A DNA stretch of 61,012 nt from Brevundimonas sp. G8. GTDB lineage: Bacteria > Pseudomonadota > Alphaproteobacteria > Caulobacterales > Caulobacteraceae. Each line of letters starts with the position of its first letter. Within the stretch, counting starts at the first letter, position 1. The notes under the pieces are model-generated. The model was not told where the DNA came from, did no database searches, and was given only the letters and a program-made list of their open reading frames with translations. The position numbers and the translations under genes are program-made. The stretch covers positions 782,864 to 843,875 of the forward strand of contig NZ_LR732816.1 of NCBI RefSeq assembly GCF_902506205.1, written 5' to 3'. Positions 15,474 through 25,675 of this stretch are shown here, piece by piece.

Positions 15474-17681
15474 ATGCAACGTCTTCTCCTCGGCGCCTCC
15501 GGCGTCGTCCTCGCCCTTGCGGCCATGCCCGCAGCGGCCCAAACCGCGCCCGAATCCCACACCGCGACGGTGCAGGACATCATCGTCACCGCCCAGCGTC
15601 GCGAACAGTCCAGCCAGGACGTCGGCATCGCGCTGAGCGTGATCGGCGGTCAAAACCTCGACGAAAAAGGCGTCAACGTCATCAACGACATCGAAAACGT
15701 TGTCCCGAACATGGAGGTCGACAGCCAGTTCGGCAGCGGCCAGCCCAGCTTCCGCATCCGCGGCATCGGCACCCGCGAATACTCCTCGAACAACGCCTCC
15801 ACCGTCGGCATCTATGTCGACGAAGTCGCCCATCCCTATACGATCACCACCCAGGGTGCGATGTTCGACATCGCGCGACTGGAAGTGCTGCGTGGGCCGC
15901 AGGGCACCCTGTACGGCCGCAACACGACCGGCGGTGCGGTGAACATCATCACCAACGCGCCGACTGTCGATCAACGCGCCGGCTTCTCGGCCGAATACGG
16001 CTCCTATGACCGCTACAAGGTCGAAGGCTATGTTTCGGGCCAGATCGCGCCCGGCCTGCTGGGTCGCCTGGCCGCCGTCACCGAACAGGGCGGCGCCTGG
16101 CAATACCATCGCACGACCGGCGAAAAGCTGGGTGATCGCGACAAGACCGCCCTGCGCGCCCGACTGACCTGGGACGCCTCGCAGGACGTCACGGTCGATC
16201 TGTCCGCCACCTACAGTATCGACAAGTCGGATGGCCTGGGCTTCCGCCTGCGCGCGCCCTATCCCGTCTTCGACGGCAGCGTCACCTATCCCGCCGACAC
16301 CGCCCGCCGGATCACAGGCTGGCAGATCTCGCCGGCTCTGGCGGCTGTGTCCGGTCGCAGCCTGAACGCCAAGCCGGGTCGTGACAACGACGGCCTGGAC
16401 CTCAGCGCCCGCGTCCGCGCCGACCTGGGCTGGGCCACGCTGAACACCATCACCGCCTATCAGACCTTCAGCCGCTCGGAATACAACGACTGGGACGGCA
16501 CGCCGGCGGCGGAATCCGACGTCTATTTCTACAACGACATCAAGGCCTTCTCGCAGGAGGCCCGCCTGTCCAACGAGGCGGGTCGCCTGAACTGGATGGT
16601 CGGCGCCCACTATGCCGACGAAAGCGTCGACGGCGGCTTCTACACCGAGTTCCGCGGCGCCAACCGCAACCTGATCAACACGCCCTATGATCAGTCGGTC
16701 CAGGCCATCGGCGTCTTCACCCACAACAGCTTCGCCCTGACGGATCGCCTGAGCCTGATCGCCGGCCTGCGTTACGAGAACGAAGACCGCAGCCTGACCA
16801 CGACCGGCACGCGCCGCCTGAACGTCGCCGTCGGCCCGGAGATGACGTACAAAACCTCCCTGTCGGAATGGACCGGCCGCTTCGGCCTGGAATACGACCT
16901 AGCCGACAACGCCCTGCTCTACGCCAGCGTGGCGCGCGGGGTGAAATCCGGCGGCTTCACCACCTACAACGGCCAGTCGCAGACACCCTTCAAGCCCGAA
17001 GTCGTCATCGCCTATGAGGCAGGGATCAAGTCGGACCTGTTCGACAACCGCTTGCGCGTCAACGGCGCCGTCTTCTACTACGACTACGAAAACCAGCAGA
17101 TCCAGGGCAACGAATACAGCCGCGAAACGGGCCAGCTGGGCAAGATCACCAATGTGCCCAAGTCCGAAATCTATGGCGGCGAGATCGAGCTGACCTGGAC
17201 GCCGTTCTCGGGCCTGACAATCAGCCAGAACTTCGGCTACAAGGAAGGCAAGTATAACGAATACTTCGCCATCGACCCCACCGCGACCAACGCCGCCAAC
17301 CCCGTCAACGGCCCGTGGGACATCATCATCTCGAACGACCGTTCGGGCGAACCACTGCAGTTTCCCAAGTTCAACTATGGCGGCTCCATCGCCTATGACT
17401 GGTCGATGGCCGGCGTCGCCCTGCGCGCCGAGACCAACTACAATCAGCGCGACGGCATCTACAACGCGTCCTCGGCCTCGGTCCTGCCGGGCTACTGGCT
17501 GTGGAACGCCAACCTGAGCGCAGGGCCCGAGAACGCCAACTGGCGCGTCGGCCTGTGGGCGCGCAACCTCTTCAACACCGAATATGAAGAGACCCGCAAC
17601 AACTTCAACGGCGGCGCCCGTCCGACCAGTTCGCCGAACGAAGGCCGCACCGTCGGCGTGCGCCTGACGATGGACTTCTAA
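15474..17681 (+). CDS. TonB-dependent receptor
   Basis: I start at ATG 15474 (MQRLLLGASGVVLALAAMPA), 8 bases after AAGGA; it gives 735 aa with signal peptide ending AAAQ. A TonB box (DIIVTAQRREQ) leads into the plug domain (IRGIGTREYSSNNAS..., then VLRGPQGTLYGRNTTGGAVN) and a C-terminal 22-strand barrel ending in VRLTMDF. It belongs to the large group of receptors abundant in Caulobacterales. The substrate is unknown; the three downstream phosphatase genes in the same direction suggest a phosphorylated organic compound, which is inference. Confidence 0.93.
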   Translation: MQRLLLGASGVVLALAAMPAAAQTAPESHTATVQDIIVTAQRREQSSQDVGIALSVIGGQNLDEKGVNVINDIENVVPNMEVDSQFGSGQPSFRIRGIGTREYSSNNASTVGIYVDEVAHPYTITTQGAMFDIARLEVLRGPQGTLYGRNTTGGAVNIITNAPTVDQRAGFSAEYGSYDRYKVEGYVSGQIAPGLLGRLAAVTEQGGAWQYHRTTGEKLGDRDKTALRARLTWDASQDVTVDLSATYSIDKSDGLGFRLRAPYPVFDGSVTYPADTARRITGWQISPALAAVSGRSLNAKPGRDNDGLDLSARVRADLGWATLNTITAYQTFSRSEYNDWDGTPAAESDVYFYNDIKAFSQEARLSNEAGRLNWMVGAHYADESVDGGFYTEFRGANRNLINTPYDQSVQAIGVFTHNSFALTDRLSLIAGLRYENEDRSLTTTGTRRLNVAVGPEMTYKTSLSEWTGRFGLEYDLADNALLYASVARGVKSGGFTTYNGQSQTPFKPEVVIAYEAGIKSDLFDNRLRVNGAVFYYDYENQQIQGNEYSRETGQLGKITNVPKSEIYGGEIELTWTPFSGLTISQNFGYKEGKYNEYFAIDPTATNAANPVNGPWDIIISNDRSGEPLQFPKFNYGGSIAYDWSMAGVALRAETNYNQRDGIYNASSASVLPGYWLWNANLSAGPENANWRVGLWARNLFNTEYEETRNNFNGGARPTSSPNEGRTVGVRLTMDF

Positions 17682-17754
17682 GCCAAGTCGCTATCGGCGG
17701 GTCGGTTTGTCCGGCCCGCCGCCCTCTTGCCTTCGCCTGCCGGGACCGTCGCCG

Positions 17755-19338
17755 ATGCTTATGCTCAAACCTTCGCTGCCGCTGAGCCGCCGCGCCCTGA
17801 TCGCCGGCCTGGTCGCCGCCCCGGTCGTGCTGCGTTTCGGCCAGGCGCAGGCCGGCGGCGCCTATCTGTTTCCGCTCGGCGTCGCCAGCGGCGATCCCTG
17901 GCCCGACGGTTTCGTCCTGTGGACGCGTCTGGTCGCCGATCCCGTCGCGCCCGATGGCCTGGGCGGCCTGTCGGCGCCGATCGAGGTCGTGTGGGAGATC
18001 GCGACGGACGAAGGCTTTGGCCGCATCGCCGCCTCGGGCCGAGCGACGGCCGACGTCTCCGCCGCCCATGCCGTTCACGTCGAGGTTCAGGGTCTGCGTC
18101 CCGGCCGTCCCTACTGGTATCGCTTCACCGCCGCCGGCCAGCAAAGTCCGGTCGGCCTGGCGCGCACCGCGCCCGCACCGAACGCCGCCGTCGACCGGCT
18201 GCGTTTAGCCGTCGCCTCCTGCTCGAACTGGGAGTCGGGCTATTTCAGCGCCTATGGCCACATGGCCGACGAGGCGCCGGACCTGACCCTGTTCCTGGGC
18301 GATTATATCTACGAATACAGCCGAACCGGCGCCCAGGCGACCAACGTCGTTCGCCCCTATGGGCTGGAAGAGGCCACGACTCTGGCCGGCTATCGCAACC
18401 GCTACGCCCTGCATCGCACCGACGCCGATTTGCAGCGCCTGCATGCCGCCGCGCCCTGCCTGGCCGTGTGGGACGACCACGAAATCCAGGACGACTATTC
18501 CGGCATCTGGTCCAAGACGCCCGGCGTCGCGCCGAACGATTTCCTGCGGCGCCGCGCCGCCGGATACCAAGCCTTCTATGAAGCCATGCCGATCCGCCGC
18601 ACGCGGCTCGATTCCCGACTTCAGATGCCGATCCATCGCCGCATCCGATACGGAAACCTGGCCGAGTTCTTCATGCTGGACGGCCGGCAATATCGGTCCA
18701 AACAGGCCTGCAGCGACGGCCCGAACGGCGGCAAGGGACAGGTCGTCACCGACGCCGCCTGTCCCGATCGCCTGGACCCCTCGCGCACCTTCCTGGGCTT
18801 CGAACAGGAAAACTGGCTCTACGACGGCTTGGCCCGGTCGCAGGCGCGCTGGAACATCCTGGGCCAGGACCTGGTGATGGCGGGACTGCGGTTCGGCAAC
18901 GGCGATGCGGAGACGCGCTACTGGACCGACACCTGGGACGGCTATCCCGTCGCCCGCGACCGCATGACCGAGGCTCTGGCCACCCTGAAGCCGCGCAATC
19001 CCGTCGTGCTCAGCGGCGACTACCACTCGTTCTGGACCAACGACGTGAAGCGCGTCAGCGCCGATCCGTCGTCGGCGACCGTCGCCACCGAGTTCGTCGG
19101 CACCTCCATCTCGTCCTCGGGCCCGCCCTACGAGTCCCTGATGGCGAACATGCCGAACAACCCGCAGATCAAATTCTTCGACAGTCGCGTCCGGGGCTAC
19201 ATGTCGATGGACATCACGCCGCGCCTGATGACCACGCGATACCAGGCCATCAGCGACGTCCGCGACCCCAGGGCGACCCTGTCCACCCTGAACACCTGGG
19301 TCGTCGAGGACGGCCGTCCCGGCGCCCAGCTCGCCTAA
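17755..19338 (+). CDS. phoD: Alkaline phosphatase D, Tat-exported
   Basis: About 527 aa from ATG 17755 (ATG 17761 is an alternative). The N terminus carries a twin-arginine signal (SRRALIAGLVAAPVVL). The PhoD N-domain (FPLGVASGDPWPDGFVLWTR) precedes the metallophosphatase core with VASCSNWESGY, LFLGDYIYEY, WDDHEIQDDYSG and LSGDYHSFWTND, the metal-ligand motifs of the family. PhoD enzymes are Ca/Fe-dependent phosphodiesterase/monoesterases acting outside the cytoplasm. It is 73 bases after a TonB receptor and 24 bases before an acid phosphatase gene, so probably co-transcribed. Confidence 0.93.
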   Translation: MLMLKPSLPLSRRALIAGLVAAPVVLRFGQAQAGGAYLFPLGVASGDPWPDGFVLWTRLVADPVAPDGLGGLSAPIEVVWEIATDEGFGRIAASGRATADVSAAHAVHVEVQGLRPGRPYWYRFTAAGQQSPVGLARTAPAPNAAVDRLRLAVASCSNWESGYFSAYGHMADEAPDLTLFLGDYIYEYSRTGAQATNVVRPYGLEEATTLAGYRNRYALHRTDADLQRLHAAAPCLAVWDDHEIQDDYSGIWSKTPGVAPNDFLRRRAAGYQAFYEAMPIRRTRLDSRLQMPIHRRIRYGNLAEFFMLDGRQYRSKQACSDGPNGGKGQVVTDAACPDRLDPSRTFLGFEQENWLYDGLARSQARWNILGQDLVMAGLRFGNGDAETRYWTDTWDGYPVARDRMTEALATLKPRNPVVLSGDYHSFWTNDVKRVSADPSSATVATEFVGTSISSSGPPYESLMANMPNNPQIKFFDSRVRGYMSMDITPRLMTTRYQAISDVRDPRATLSTLNTWVVEDGRPGAQLA

Positions 19339-19362
19339 AATCCAACAGTTCCAGAGTTCCCA

Positions 19363-20133
19363 ATGAGCCCCTTCCCTCACGCGCGTCGCCTGACGGCGAC
19401 GGCCCTGGCGTTCGCCCTCGCCGGCTGCGCCGGCGCGCCTGCATCCGTCCCCACCTTCTGGACCGGCTTCCGCGACCATCCGCACGGCTATCTGGCAAAG
19501 GACGACGCGCCCAACGCCGCCGCCTTCCTGCCGCCTCCACCACAAGCCGGCTCGCTGCGTGAACAGGACGACATCGCCGTCTATCGCGCCACCCGCGCCT
19601 TGAAGGACACACCTCGCTGGGCCCAGGCCCGCGCCGACAACGAGATCGAGACACCAAGTGCGCCCCGCGTCTTCGACGAGGCCCTGGGCATCCGCTTCAC
19701 CCCGGAACGCATGCCCGTCCTGACCCGTCTGCTGGGCCGGATGCTGGGCGATCTGGAGACCGTCCAGACCCCCGCCAAGCGCGGCTTCATCCGTCCGCGT
19801 CCCTTCGTCACCGAACCCGCCGAGACCTGCATCACGCCCGAACCCTGGCTGGCCGCCAGCGGCTCCTACCCCTCGGGCCATTCCGCCCTGGGCTGGGCCT
19901 GGGCGCTGGTCCTGTCGGAGATGGCGCCCGACCGCGCCGACGAAATCCTCGTGCGCGGCCTGGCCTATGGCGAAAGCCGCATGATCTGCGGCGTCCACTA
20001 CGCCAGCGATGTCGAGGCGGGCCGCATCGTCGGCGCCGCCCTGTTCGCCAGCCTCAAGGCCGACCCGGCCTTTCAGGCGGATTTCGAGGTGGCGCGTCGC
20101 GAGCTGGTCGAGGCCAGACAGGCGAGCCGCTAG
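19363..20133 (+). CDS. Class A acid phosphatase (PAP2 family) lipoprotein
   Basis: 256 aa with a lipoprotein signal (LAGC, Cys22). The three-part class A signature is complete: K139-x6-R146P147, PSGH at 170-173, and S205R206-x5-H212-x3-D216. The family removes phosphate from monoesters in the periplasm through a phosphohistidine intermediate at the last His. It lies between phoD and a phospholipase/phosphatase fusion with short spacing, consistent with stepwise breakdown of organic phosphate esters. Anchoring to a membrane is inferred from the lipobox. Confidence 0.92.
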   Translation: MSPFPHARRLTATALAFALAGCAGAPASVPTFWTGFRDHPHGYLAKDDAPNAAAFLPPPPQAGSLREQDDIAVYRATRALKDTPRWAQARADNEIETPSAPRVFDEALGIRFTPERMPVLTRLLGRMLGDLETVQTPAKRGFIRPRPFVTEPAETCITPEPWLAASGSYPSGHSALGWAWALVLSEMAPDRADEILVRGLAYGESRMICGVHYASDVEAGRIVGAALFASLKADPAFQADFEVARRELVEARQASR

Positions 20134-20227
20134 CAGAACCTGTCACGTCCCTGTTGAGGAAGCGTGGTTCACGGTCGTTGTCTGAGGGACGCGCGATTTC
20201 CAGCGGCGTCCCTCCCGGAGATCGATC

Positions 20228-22063
20228 ATGAGCGCTCTTGTCCTCGCCCTGCTTCTGGGTGCGTCGTCCTGCGAGCCAGCCGCCGCCGATGTGGGCGCAG
20301 CGGGCGGGGATGGCTGTGCGCGGGTCTGGATGGATCGGTCGTTGCGGATGAACGACATCGCCGCAGTCGGCACCCACAACAGCTACAAGCTGGCCATTCC
20401 AGAGGCCGAGCTGGCCGCAATGACGGCGGTCGACCCGCGCGCGACGGGGTTGGATTATGCGCATCGTCCGTTGACGGAACAACTGGACGCCGGCGCACGT
20501 CAGCTGGAGATCGACGTGCTGAACGACCCCCTGGGCGGCCGATATGCGCGCCCGGCCTCGGCACTGGGTCGAGCAGGCCAGGGCGCGCCGACGAGCCCGA
20601 GCTTCCGGGACGCCATGGCGCGGCCGGGGATGAAGGTGCTGCATATGCCCGACGTGGATTTTCGCAGTTCCTGCCTGACCTTCGTCGCCTGTCTGACCCA
20701 GGTCCGCGACTGGTCGGCCGCCCATCCCGATCACGCGCCCATCCTGATCATGCTGAACGCCAAGACGGGCGCCGCCTCTATGCCGGGCGGCGCAGCGCCG
20801 ATGGATTTCGACGCGGCGGCCTGGGACGCGCTGGACGCCGAGATCCGCGCCGTGTTCGACGCCGGTCGCCTGATCACGCCGCACCAGGTGCGCGGCGACC
20901 ACGCCACCCTGCGTGAGGGCGTGCTGGCGGGCGGCTGGCCGACGGTTGGCGAGGCGCGCGGCAAGGTCTTCTTTGCTTTGGACGAGGGGCCGGAAAAGGT
21001 CGCGGCCTATGCGGCGGGACGGCCGTCGCTTCAGGGCCGGGCGATGTTCGTCAACACCGACGAGGCCAGCCCCGCCGCCGCCTATCTGACGCTCAACGAT
21101 CCGGTGGCCCAGCAGGATCGCATCCGGGCGGCCGTGCGCCAGGGCTTCATCGTGCGCACCCGCGCCGACGCCGACACGGTCGAGGCCAGGGCCGCCGACG
21201 TGACGCGCCGCACCTCCGCCTTCGCCAGCGGGGCGCAATATGTCTCGACCGACTACTATTGGGCCGATCCGCGCTTTGCGGCCTATGAGGTGCGTCTGCC
21301 GGGGGCCCAGGCGGCGGCGTGCAATCCGGTGCGGGCGGCGGCGCGGTGCGACGGACTGGCGGTCGAGATGGTTTCTGGCGCGCCCGTGCGCGGCTATCTG
21401 GCGCCAGGGGATCGACCGGACCTGACGACGGTGCTGGCCCCGCCGCCCGAGCCGGGCTCGCCCCGCGACCGCGCCAACGCCGAGGTGTTCCGCGAGACCC
21501 GCGCGCTTCAGGGCACGGCGCGCTGGGACGTGGCGACCGCCGATGTCACGGGCGACAAATACGACCATTTCGCCCAGGCGCTGGGCGTGCGCCTGACGCC
21601 GGAACAGGCGCCGGTGCTGACGGCCCTGCTGGACCGGTCGGGCAATGACCGCTCGGTCGTGGGTGTGGCCAAGGAACACTGGGGGACCAAGCGGCCCTAT
21701 ATCGGCACGGACCTGCCGATCTGCGAGGCCAAAAGCGACCATCTGGCGGGCAATCCCGACTATCCATCCGGCCATTCGGCGCATGGGATGCACATCGCCA
21801 TGATCCTGGCCGAACTGGCGCCCCAGCGGGCCGACGCCCTGTATGCGCGCGGTCGCGAGTTCGCCGAGAGCCGCTTCGTCTGCGGCTCGCACAGCTACAG
21901 CGCCGCCGAGGCCGGCATTCTGTCGGGCGCGGTCATCTATGGCGCCGAACAGCGCTCTGAGACCTTCCGTCGCGACATGGAGGCGGCGCGCGCGGAGGTG
22001 CAGGCGGCGCTGGCCAAGGCCCGTCTTGAGCCGGTTGCGAGGTCGAACGCGACAGCGCCGTGA
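20228..22063 (+). CDS. Phospholipase C-like / class A acid phosphatase fusion
   Basis: 611 aa from ATG 20228, with GGAG 7 bases upstream and a short signal segment. Residues about 40-380 match the Ca2+-dependent phosphoinositide-specific phospholipase C family: GTHNSYK (His50), QLEIDV (94-96 region), VLHMPDVDFRSSC (His139) and WSAAHPDHAPILIMLN. Residues about 385-600 are a class A acid phosphatase: K482-x6-R489P490, PSGH 513-516, S548R549-x5-H555. The final Asp of the SRx5HxxxD motif is Ala559 here, although the lipoprotein phosphatase next door keeps it. The fusion suggests headgroup release followed by dephosphorylation in one secreted protein, but the second activity may be weakened. Confidence 0.85.
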   Translation: MSALVLALLLGASSCEPAAADVGAAGGDGCARVWMDRSLRMNDIAAVGTHNSYKLAIPEAELAAMTAVDPRATGLDYAHRPLTEQLDAGARQLEIDVLNDPLGGRYARPASALGRAGQGAPTSPSFRDAMARPGMKVLHMPDVDFRSSCLTFVACLTQVRDWSAAHPDHAPILIMLNAKTGAASMPGGAAPMDFDAAAWDALDAEIRAVFDAGRLITPHQVRGDHATLREGVLAGGWPTVGEARGKVFFALDEGPEKVAAYAAGRPSLQGRAMFVNTDEASPAAAYLTLNDPVAQQDRIRAAVRQGFIVRTRADADTVEARAADVTRRTSAFASGAQYVSTDYYWADPRFAAYEVRLPGAQAAACNPVRAAARCDGLAVEMVSGAPVRGYLAPGDRPDLTTVLAPPPEPGSPRDRANAEVFRETRALQGTARWDVATADVTGDKYDHFAQALGVRLTPEQAPVLTALLDRSGNDRSVVGVAKEHWGTKRPYIGTDLPICEAKSDHLAGNPDYPSGHSAHGMHIAMILAELAPQRADALYARGREFAESRFVCGSHSYSAAEAGILSGAVIYGAEQRSETFRRDMEAARAEVQAALAKARLEPVARSNATAP

Positions 22064-22204
22064 ACATTGGATGAAATCGGCTGTCACACGCTGAGGGGCG
22101 GGGTGACGCCGTCGTTGAGGGCGGTAGATCGGCCGGCGTGACGCCATGGGCCGGTCGACGTGTTTCGCGGGTGAAACGCGTCAAGCTCTCTGGGGGTAGT
22201 CCAA

Positions 22205-24961
22205 ATGAAGAACCGAATTCTCGGCACGACGGCGCTGGTCGTCGCGGCCGTCTCGCCGTTCGCCGCCTTCGCGCAAACGGCCGACCAAGTCTCGGCGCAG
22301 GCTAACGTGTCCCAGGTCGACGAGATCATCGTCACCGGCAGCTATCGCCGGAGCCTGGAAGAGGCCGTCGACATCAAGCGCAAGACGGTCGGCTTCTCCG
22401 ATTCGATCGTGGCGACCGACGTGGCCAACTTCCCCGAGCAGAACCTGGCGGAGGCGCTGCAACGCATCCCCGGCGTGACCATCGAACGCAACAGGGGCCT
22501 GGGCCAGCGCGTGTCGGTGCGCGGCCTGCCCAGCGAGTTCACCTTCGTCACCATCAACGGCCTGGCGACCGCCTCGGGCAGCGGCGGGCGCGACGTCGAG
22601 TTCGACATCTTCGCCTCGGAAATCATCCAGCAGGTCACGGTACAGAAGTCCCCGCGCGCGGCGGACGAGGAAGGCGGCATCGCCGGTTCGGTCAACATCT
22701 CGACCGCGCGTCCGTTCGACTATGAGGGGCGTCGCATCGTGGCCTCGGCCGAGGGCGCCTACAACTCCATCTCGGAAAAGACCGATCCGAAACTGTCCTT
22801 CCTGGCCAGCGACACCTGGGGCGACTGGGGTGCGCTGGTGTCCTTCTCGAGCGCACGCCGGACCAACCGCACGGACTCGGAATCGGGCATCAACTTCCGT
22901 CCCCTGACGCGTTTCCTGGCGACCTCGACCGGCGTGCGCGGCACGCAGGCCGCCGCCGTCCTGGCGCGCGACGCCGGCGTCATCGTCCAGAACCGCGCCA
23001 ATACGGCCGAGACCGACCGGATCATCTTCCAGGACAAGGTGGGCGACCGCGCCTATCTGAACACCCAGGACCAGTGGGGCGGAGCCCTGTCGCTGCAGTA
23101 TCGTCCGTCGGCCAACTTCAGCCTGGCGTTCGACGCCCTGATCGGCCGCTATGAGACCACCGAAGACCAGTATGATGCGGCGGCCTATTCGGCCTCCAGC
23201 CGTTCGACGCTTGAGACGATCCACGAGTTCGACAAGACCACCTTGGCCGACTACGGCATGGTGGTGCTGCGCGACGTCTCCTACACGCTCACCCAGCACG
23301 AGATGCTCAGCAAGGAGCAGATCAACGAGACCGACTATCGCCAGTTCGGGACCGAGCTGAACTGGAGCGGCGACAGCTGGAAGTTGCACGCCCTGGCCGG
23401 CTATTCCGGCGCCGAGAAGACGCTGGACTACGCCAATCTGAAGCACGTCGCCTATGCGCCGTCGCGGACGCGCTGGACCGCCGACGGCGGCGAGACGATC
23501 AAGAGCGCCAACCCCGCCTCGATCGACATGTACAACTCGCCTCAGAGCTATCTGTTCGAAGCGTATGAGACGACGCTGGAACAGATCACCGACGACAAAT
23601 ACGCCGCCCAGATCGACTTCACCAAATACCTGGGCCTGGACTTTTTCCCGGCCCTGACCAGCGTCCAGTTCGGCGCGCGCTATACCGACAAGTCCAAGGA
23701 GCGGCAGTACGGCGCCCTGAACATCCAGGGGACCGGGCCGGGCCGCGTCGACTATCTGAACCGTCCGATGTCGCAAAGCGAACTGACGCCGATCGGCGAC
23801 CTGGTTCCCGGCGGCGCCTTCAGCATTCGCGATCTGAACTGGAGCCAGGTGTGGAACGACTACGCCCGTCGCACCTTCCGCTACGACGGCTTCTCCACGC
23901 CGTTCACGCCCGGCGACTACTACGAAGTGTCGGAAAAGGTCCTGTCGCTCTACGCCATGGCGGATCTGAACTTCGACATCGGCCCGGTGCCGGTCTCGGT
24001 CAACGGCGGCGCGCGTTATGTCGATACCTCGATCACCTCGTCGGGCTATCACCAGATCCAGAACCCGAACGGTTCGACCGGCTTCACGCCTGCGCCGATT
24101 TCGAGCGACGGCGGCTATGACAAGCTCCTGCCCAGCCTGAACCTCACGGCCGAACTGACCGACAGCCTGATGTTCCGCGCGGCGGCGTCGGAAACCCTGA
24201 TCCGCCCGGCCCTGACCGACCTGGCCTACAAGCGCACGGCCAGCTTCAACTCGTTCCGCTTCACAGACGGCAACCCCAACCTGAAGCCGACTTACGCCAA
24301 GCAATGGGAAGTCGGGCTGGAGCAGTATCTGGGCGACGGCGGTCTGCTGGCGGTCTCGTATTTCTGGAAGGAGATTGAGGGCGTGGTGCGTCAGGCCCTG
24401 ACGGGCACCGTGCCGAACGTGACCAAGTACAACGCCAACGGCACCATCGACGGCGTCTATACCTTCGACGTCTATCAGCCGATCAACGAGCCGGGCTCCT
24501 ATGAGGTCAGCGGGGTCGAGCTCGTCGCCGTGGTGCCGTTCGGCCAGTTCTACGCGCCGCTGGAAGGGTTCGGGATCAACGCCAACTATACCGTTCTGGA
24601 CAGCTCGCTGACCGGCACGTCGAAACTGGGCATTCCCACCCCGCCGGTCGGCCTGGCCGACAACACCTACAACGTCACCCTGTTCTACGAAAACGCCAGG
24701 TTCCAGGCTCGGGCGTCCTACAACTTCAAGGACAAGTACGTCGAAGCCATCGGCTACGAAATGTATCCGATCTGGCGTGAGGGTTATGGCCAGGTCGATC
24801 TGTCGGCCAGCTACCGCGTGACCGACGCCATCCAGATCAACCTGGAAGGCATCAACGTCACCGACGAGGCGACCAAGGGCTACACGATGGATCCGTCCTT
24901 CCCCACGATGTACGAAATGTCGGGACGCCGGATCAATCTGGGCCTGCGGATGGAGTTCTGA
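22205..24961 (+). CDS. TonB-dependent receptor (Caulobacter/Xanthomonas-type)
   Basis: 918 aa from ATG 22205, preceded by GGGGGT. The signal peptide ends near AAFAQ; the TonB box is DEIIVTGSYRRSL. The plug begins with ATDVANFPEQNLAEALQRIP and carries VSVRGLPSEFTFVTINGL, a pattern typical of the long receptor subfamily expanded in Caulobacterales and Xanthomonadales. The barrel ends in NLGLRMEF. No STN signalling domain is present, so it is a transporter rather than a transducer. It follows the phospholipase/phosphatase fusion by 141 bases and precedes a sigma/anti-sigma pair. Confidence 0.93.
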   Translation: MKNRILGTTALVVAAVSPFAAFAQTADQVSAQANVSQVDEIIVTGSYRRSLEEAVDIKRKTVGFSDSIVATDVANFPEQNLAEALQRIPGVTIERNRGLGQRVSVRGLPSEFTFVTINGLATASGSGGRDVEFDIFASEIIQQVTVQKSPRAADEEGGIAGSVNISTARPFDYEGRRIVASAEGAYNSISEKTDPKLSFLASDTWGDWGALVSFSSARRTNRTDSESGINFRPLTRFLATSTGVRGTQAAAVLARDAGVIVQNRANTAETDRIIFQDKVGDRAYLNTQDQWGGALSLQYRPSANFSLAFDALIGRYETTEDQYDAAAYSASSRSTLETIHEFDKTTLADYGMVVLRDVSYTLTQHEMLSKEQINETDYRQFGTELNWSGDSWKLHALAGYSGAEKTLDYANLKHVAYAPSRTRWTADGGETIKSANPASIDMYNSPQSYLFEAYETTLEQITDDKYAAQIDFTKYLGLDFFPALTSVQFGARYTDKSKERQYGALNIQGTGPGRVDYLNRPMSQSELTPIGDLVPGGAFSIRDLNWSQVWNDYARRTFRYDGFSTPFTPGDYYEVSEKVLSLYAMADLNFDIGPVPVSVNGGARYVDTSITSSGYHQIQNPNGSTGFTPAPISSDGGYDKLLPSLNLTAELTDSLMFRAAASETLIRPALTDLAYKRTASFNSFRFTDGNPNLKPTYAKQWEVGLEQYLGDGGLLAVSYFWKEIEGVVRQALTGTVPNVTKYNANGTIDGVYTFDVYQPINEPGSYEVSGVELVAVVPFGQFYAPLEGFGINANYTVLDSSLTGTSKLGIPTPPVGLADNTYNVTLFYENARFQARASYNFKDKYVEAIGYEMYPIWREGYGQVDLSASYRVTDAIQINLEGINVTDEATKGYTMDPSFPTMYEMSGRRINLGLRMEF

Positions 24962-25006
24962 TCCGTTCGTGGACCTGAACCCCTGCCCTGACTGTCAGGC
25001 GAGCGC

Positions 25007-25588
25007 GTGATCCCCGCGCGTTCACCTCGCCGTGACGCCTCCTCCTGTTCGGGAGGGGGCGTCTTTGCGCCTTCGGGCGACACCGGCGTCGAGGCCGAGG
25101 TCAACCGTCTGCGGACCGATCTGGTCGCCTATCTGCTGCGCAAGACCCGCGGCGCCGGCGACGCCGAGGACGTGGTTCAGGAGGCCTTCGTGCGCTTCCA
25201 CCGCGCCGGCCACGATCTGAACAGCGCCGACGCTCGGCCCCTGTTGTTCGTCATCGCGCGCAACATCCAGCTGGACCGCTGGAAGGCCGACGGACGCGAG
25301 AGCGCGCGACGCAGCGCCCATGACATCCACGACCTGGACAACGGACCGCGCGCGATCGCCAGCGAGACGCCCGACGCCGAGACCGGGCTGATCCGCCGAC
25401 AGGACCTGGCCGCCGCCGCCGCCGTGATCCGGGCCCTGCCGCCCAAGACCCGCGACGCCTTTCTGCTGCACCGGTTCGAGGCCCTGACCTATCGCCAGAT
25501 CGCCGGACGACTGGGCGTCTCGGTCAGCATGGTCGAAAAACATATCGCCGAAGCCCTCCGTCAACTGAAGAAATCGCGGGGCGACTGA
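25007..25588 (+). CDS. ECF RNA polymerase sigma factor (FecI-like)
   Basis: 193 aa from GTG 25007, though translation may begin later since the first 25 residues are not sigma-like. Region 2 is visible (AYLLRKTRGAGDAEDVVQEA, then RPLLFVIARNIQLDRWKADG) and region 4 (IRALPPKTRDAFLLHRFEAL followed by TYRQIAGRLGVSVSMVEKHI). The sequence and the next two genes (FecR-like anti-sigma, STN receptor) form a cell-surface-signalling set. It lies 45 bases after the TonB receptor gene, whose expression it may drive. Confidence 0.92.
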   Translation: MIPARSPRRDASSCSGGGVFAPSGDTGVEAEVNRLRTDLVAYLLRKTRGAGDAEDVVQEAFVRFHRAGHDLNSADARPLLFVIARNIQLDRWKADGRESARRSAHDIHDLDNGPRAIASETPDAETGLIRRQDLAAAAAVIRALPPKTRDAFLLHRFEALTYRQIAGRLGVSVSMVEKHIAEALRQLKKSRGD

Positions 25589-25675
25589 GGTGTCTCGCAT
25601 CTGGATCGTTGTGCTTTTTGAGGCGGGCTGCAAAGGCGACCCGCGCCGCGCGTTTAAGAGGAAATCGCCACGCTG

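Noticed and set aside
20054..24304. Two long antisense frames (about 700 aa each) opposite the phospholipase fusion and the TonB receptor
   Set aside because: Arginine/histidine/glutamine-rich composition and full overlap with well-supported genes show they are frame shadows.
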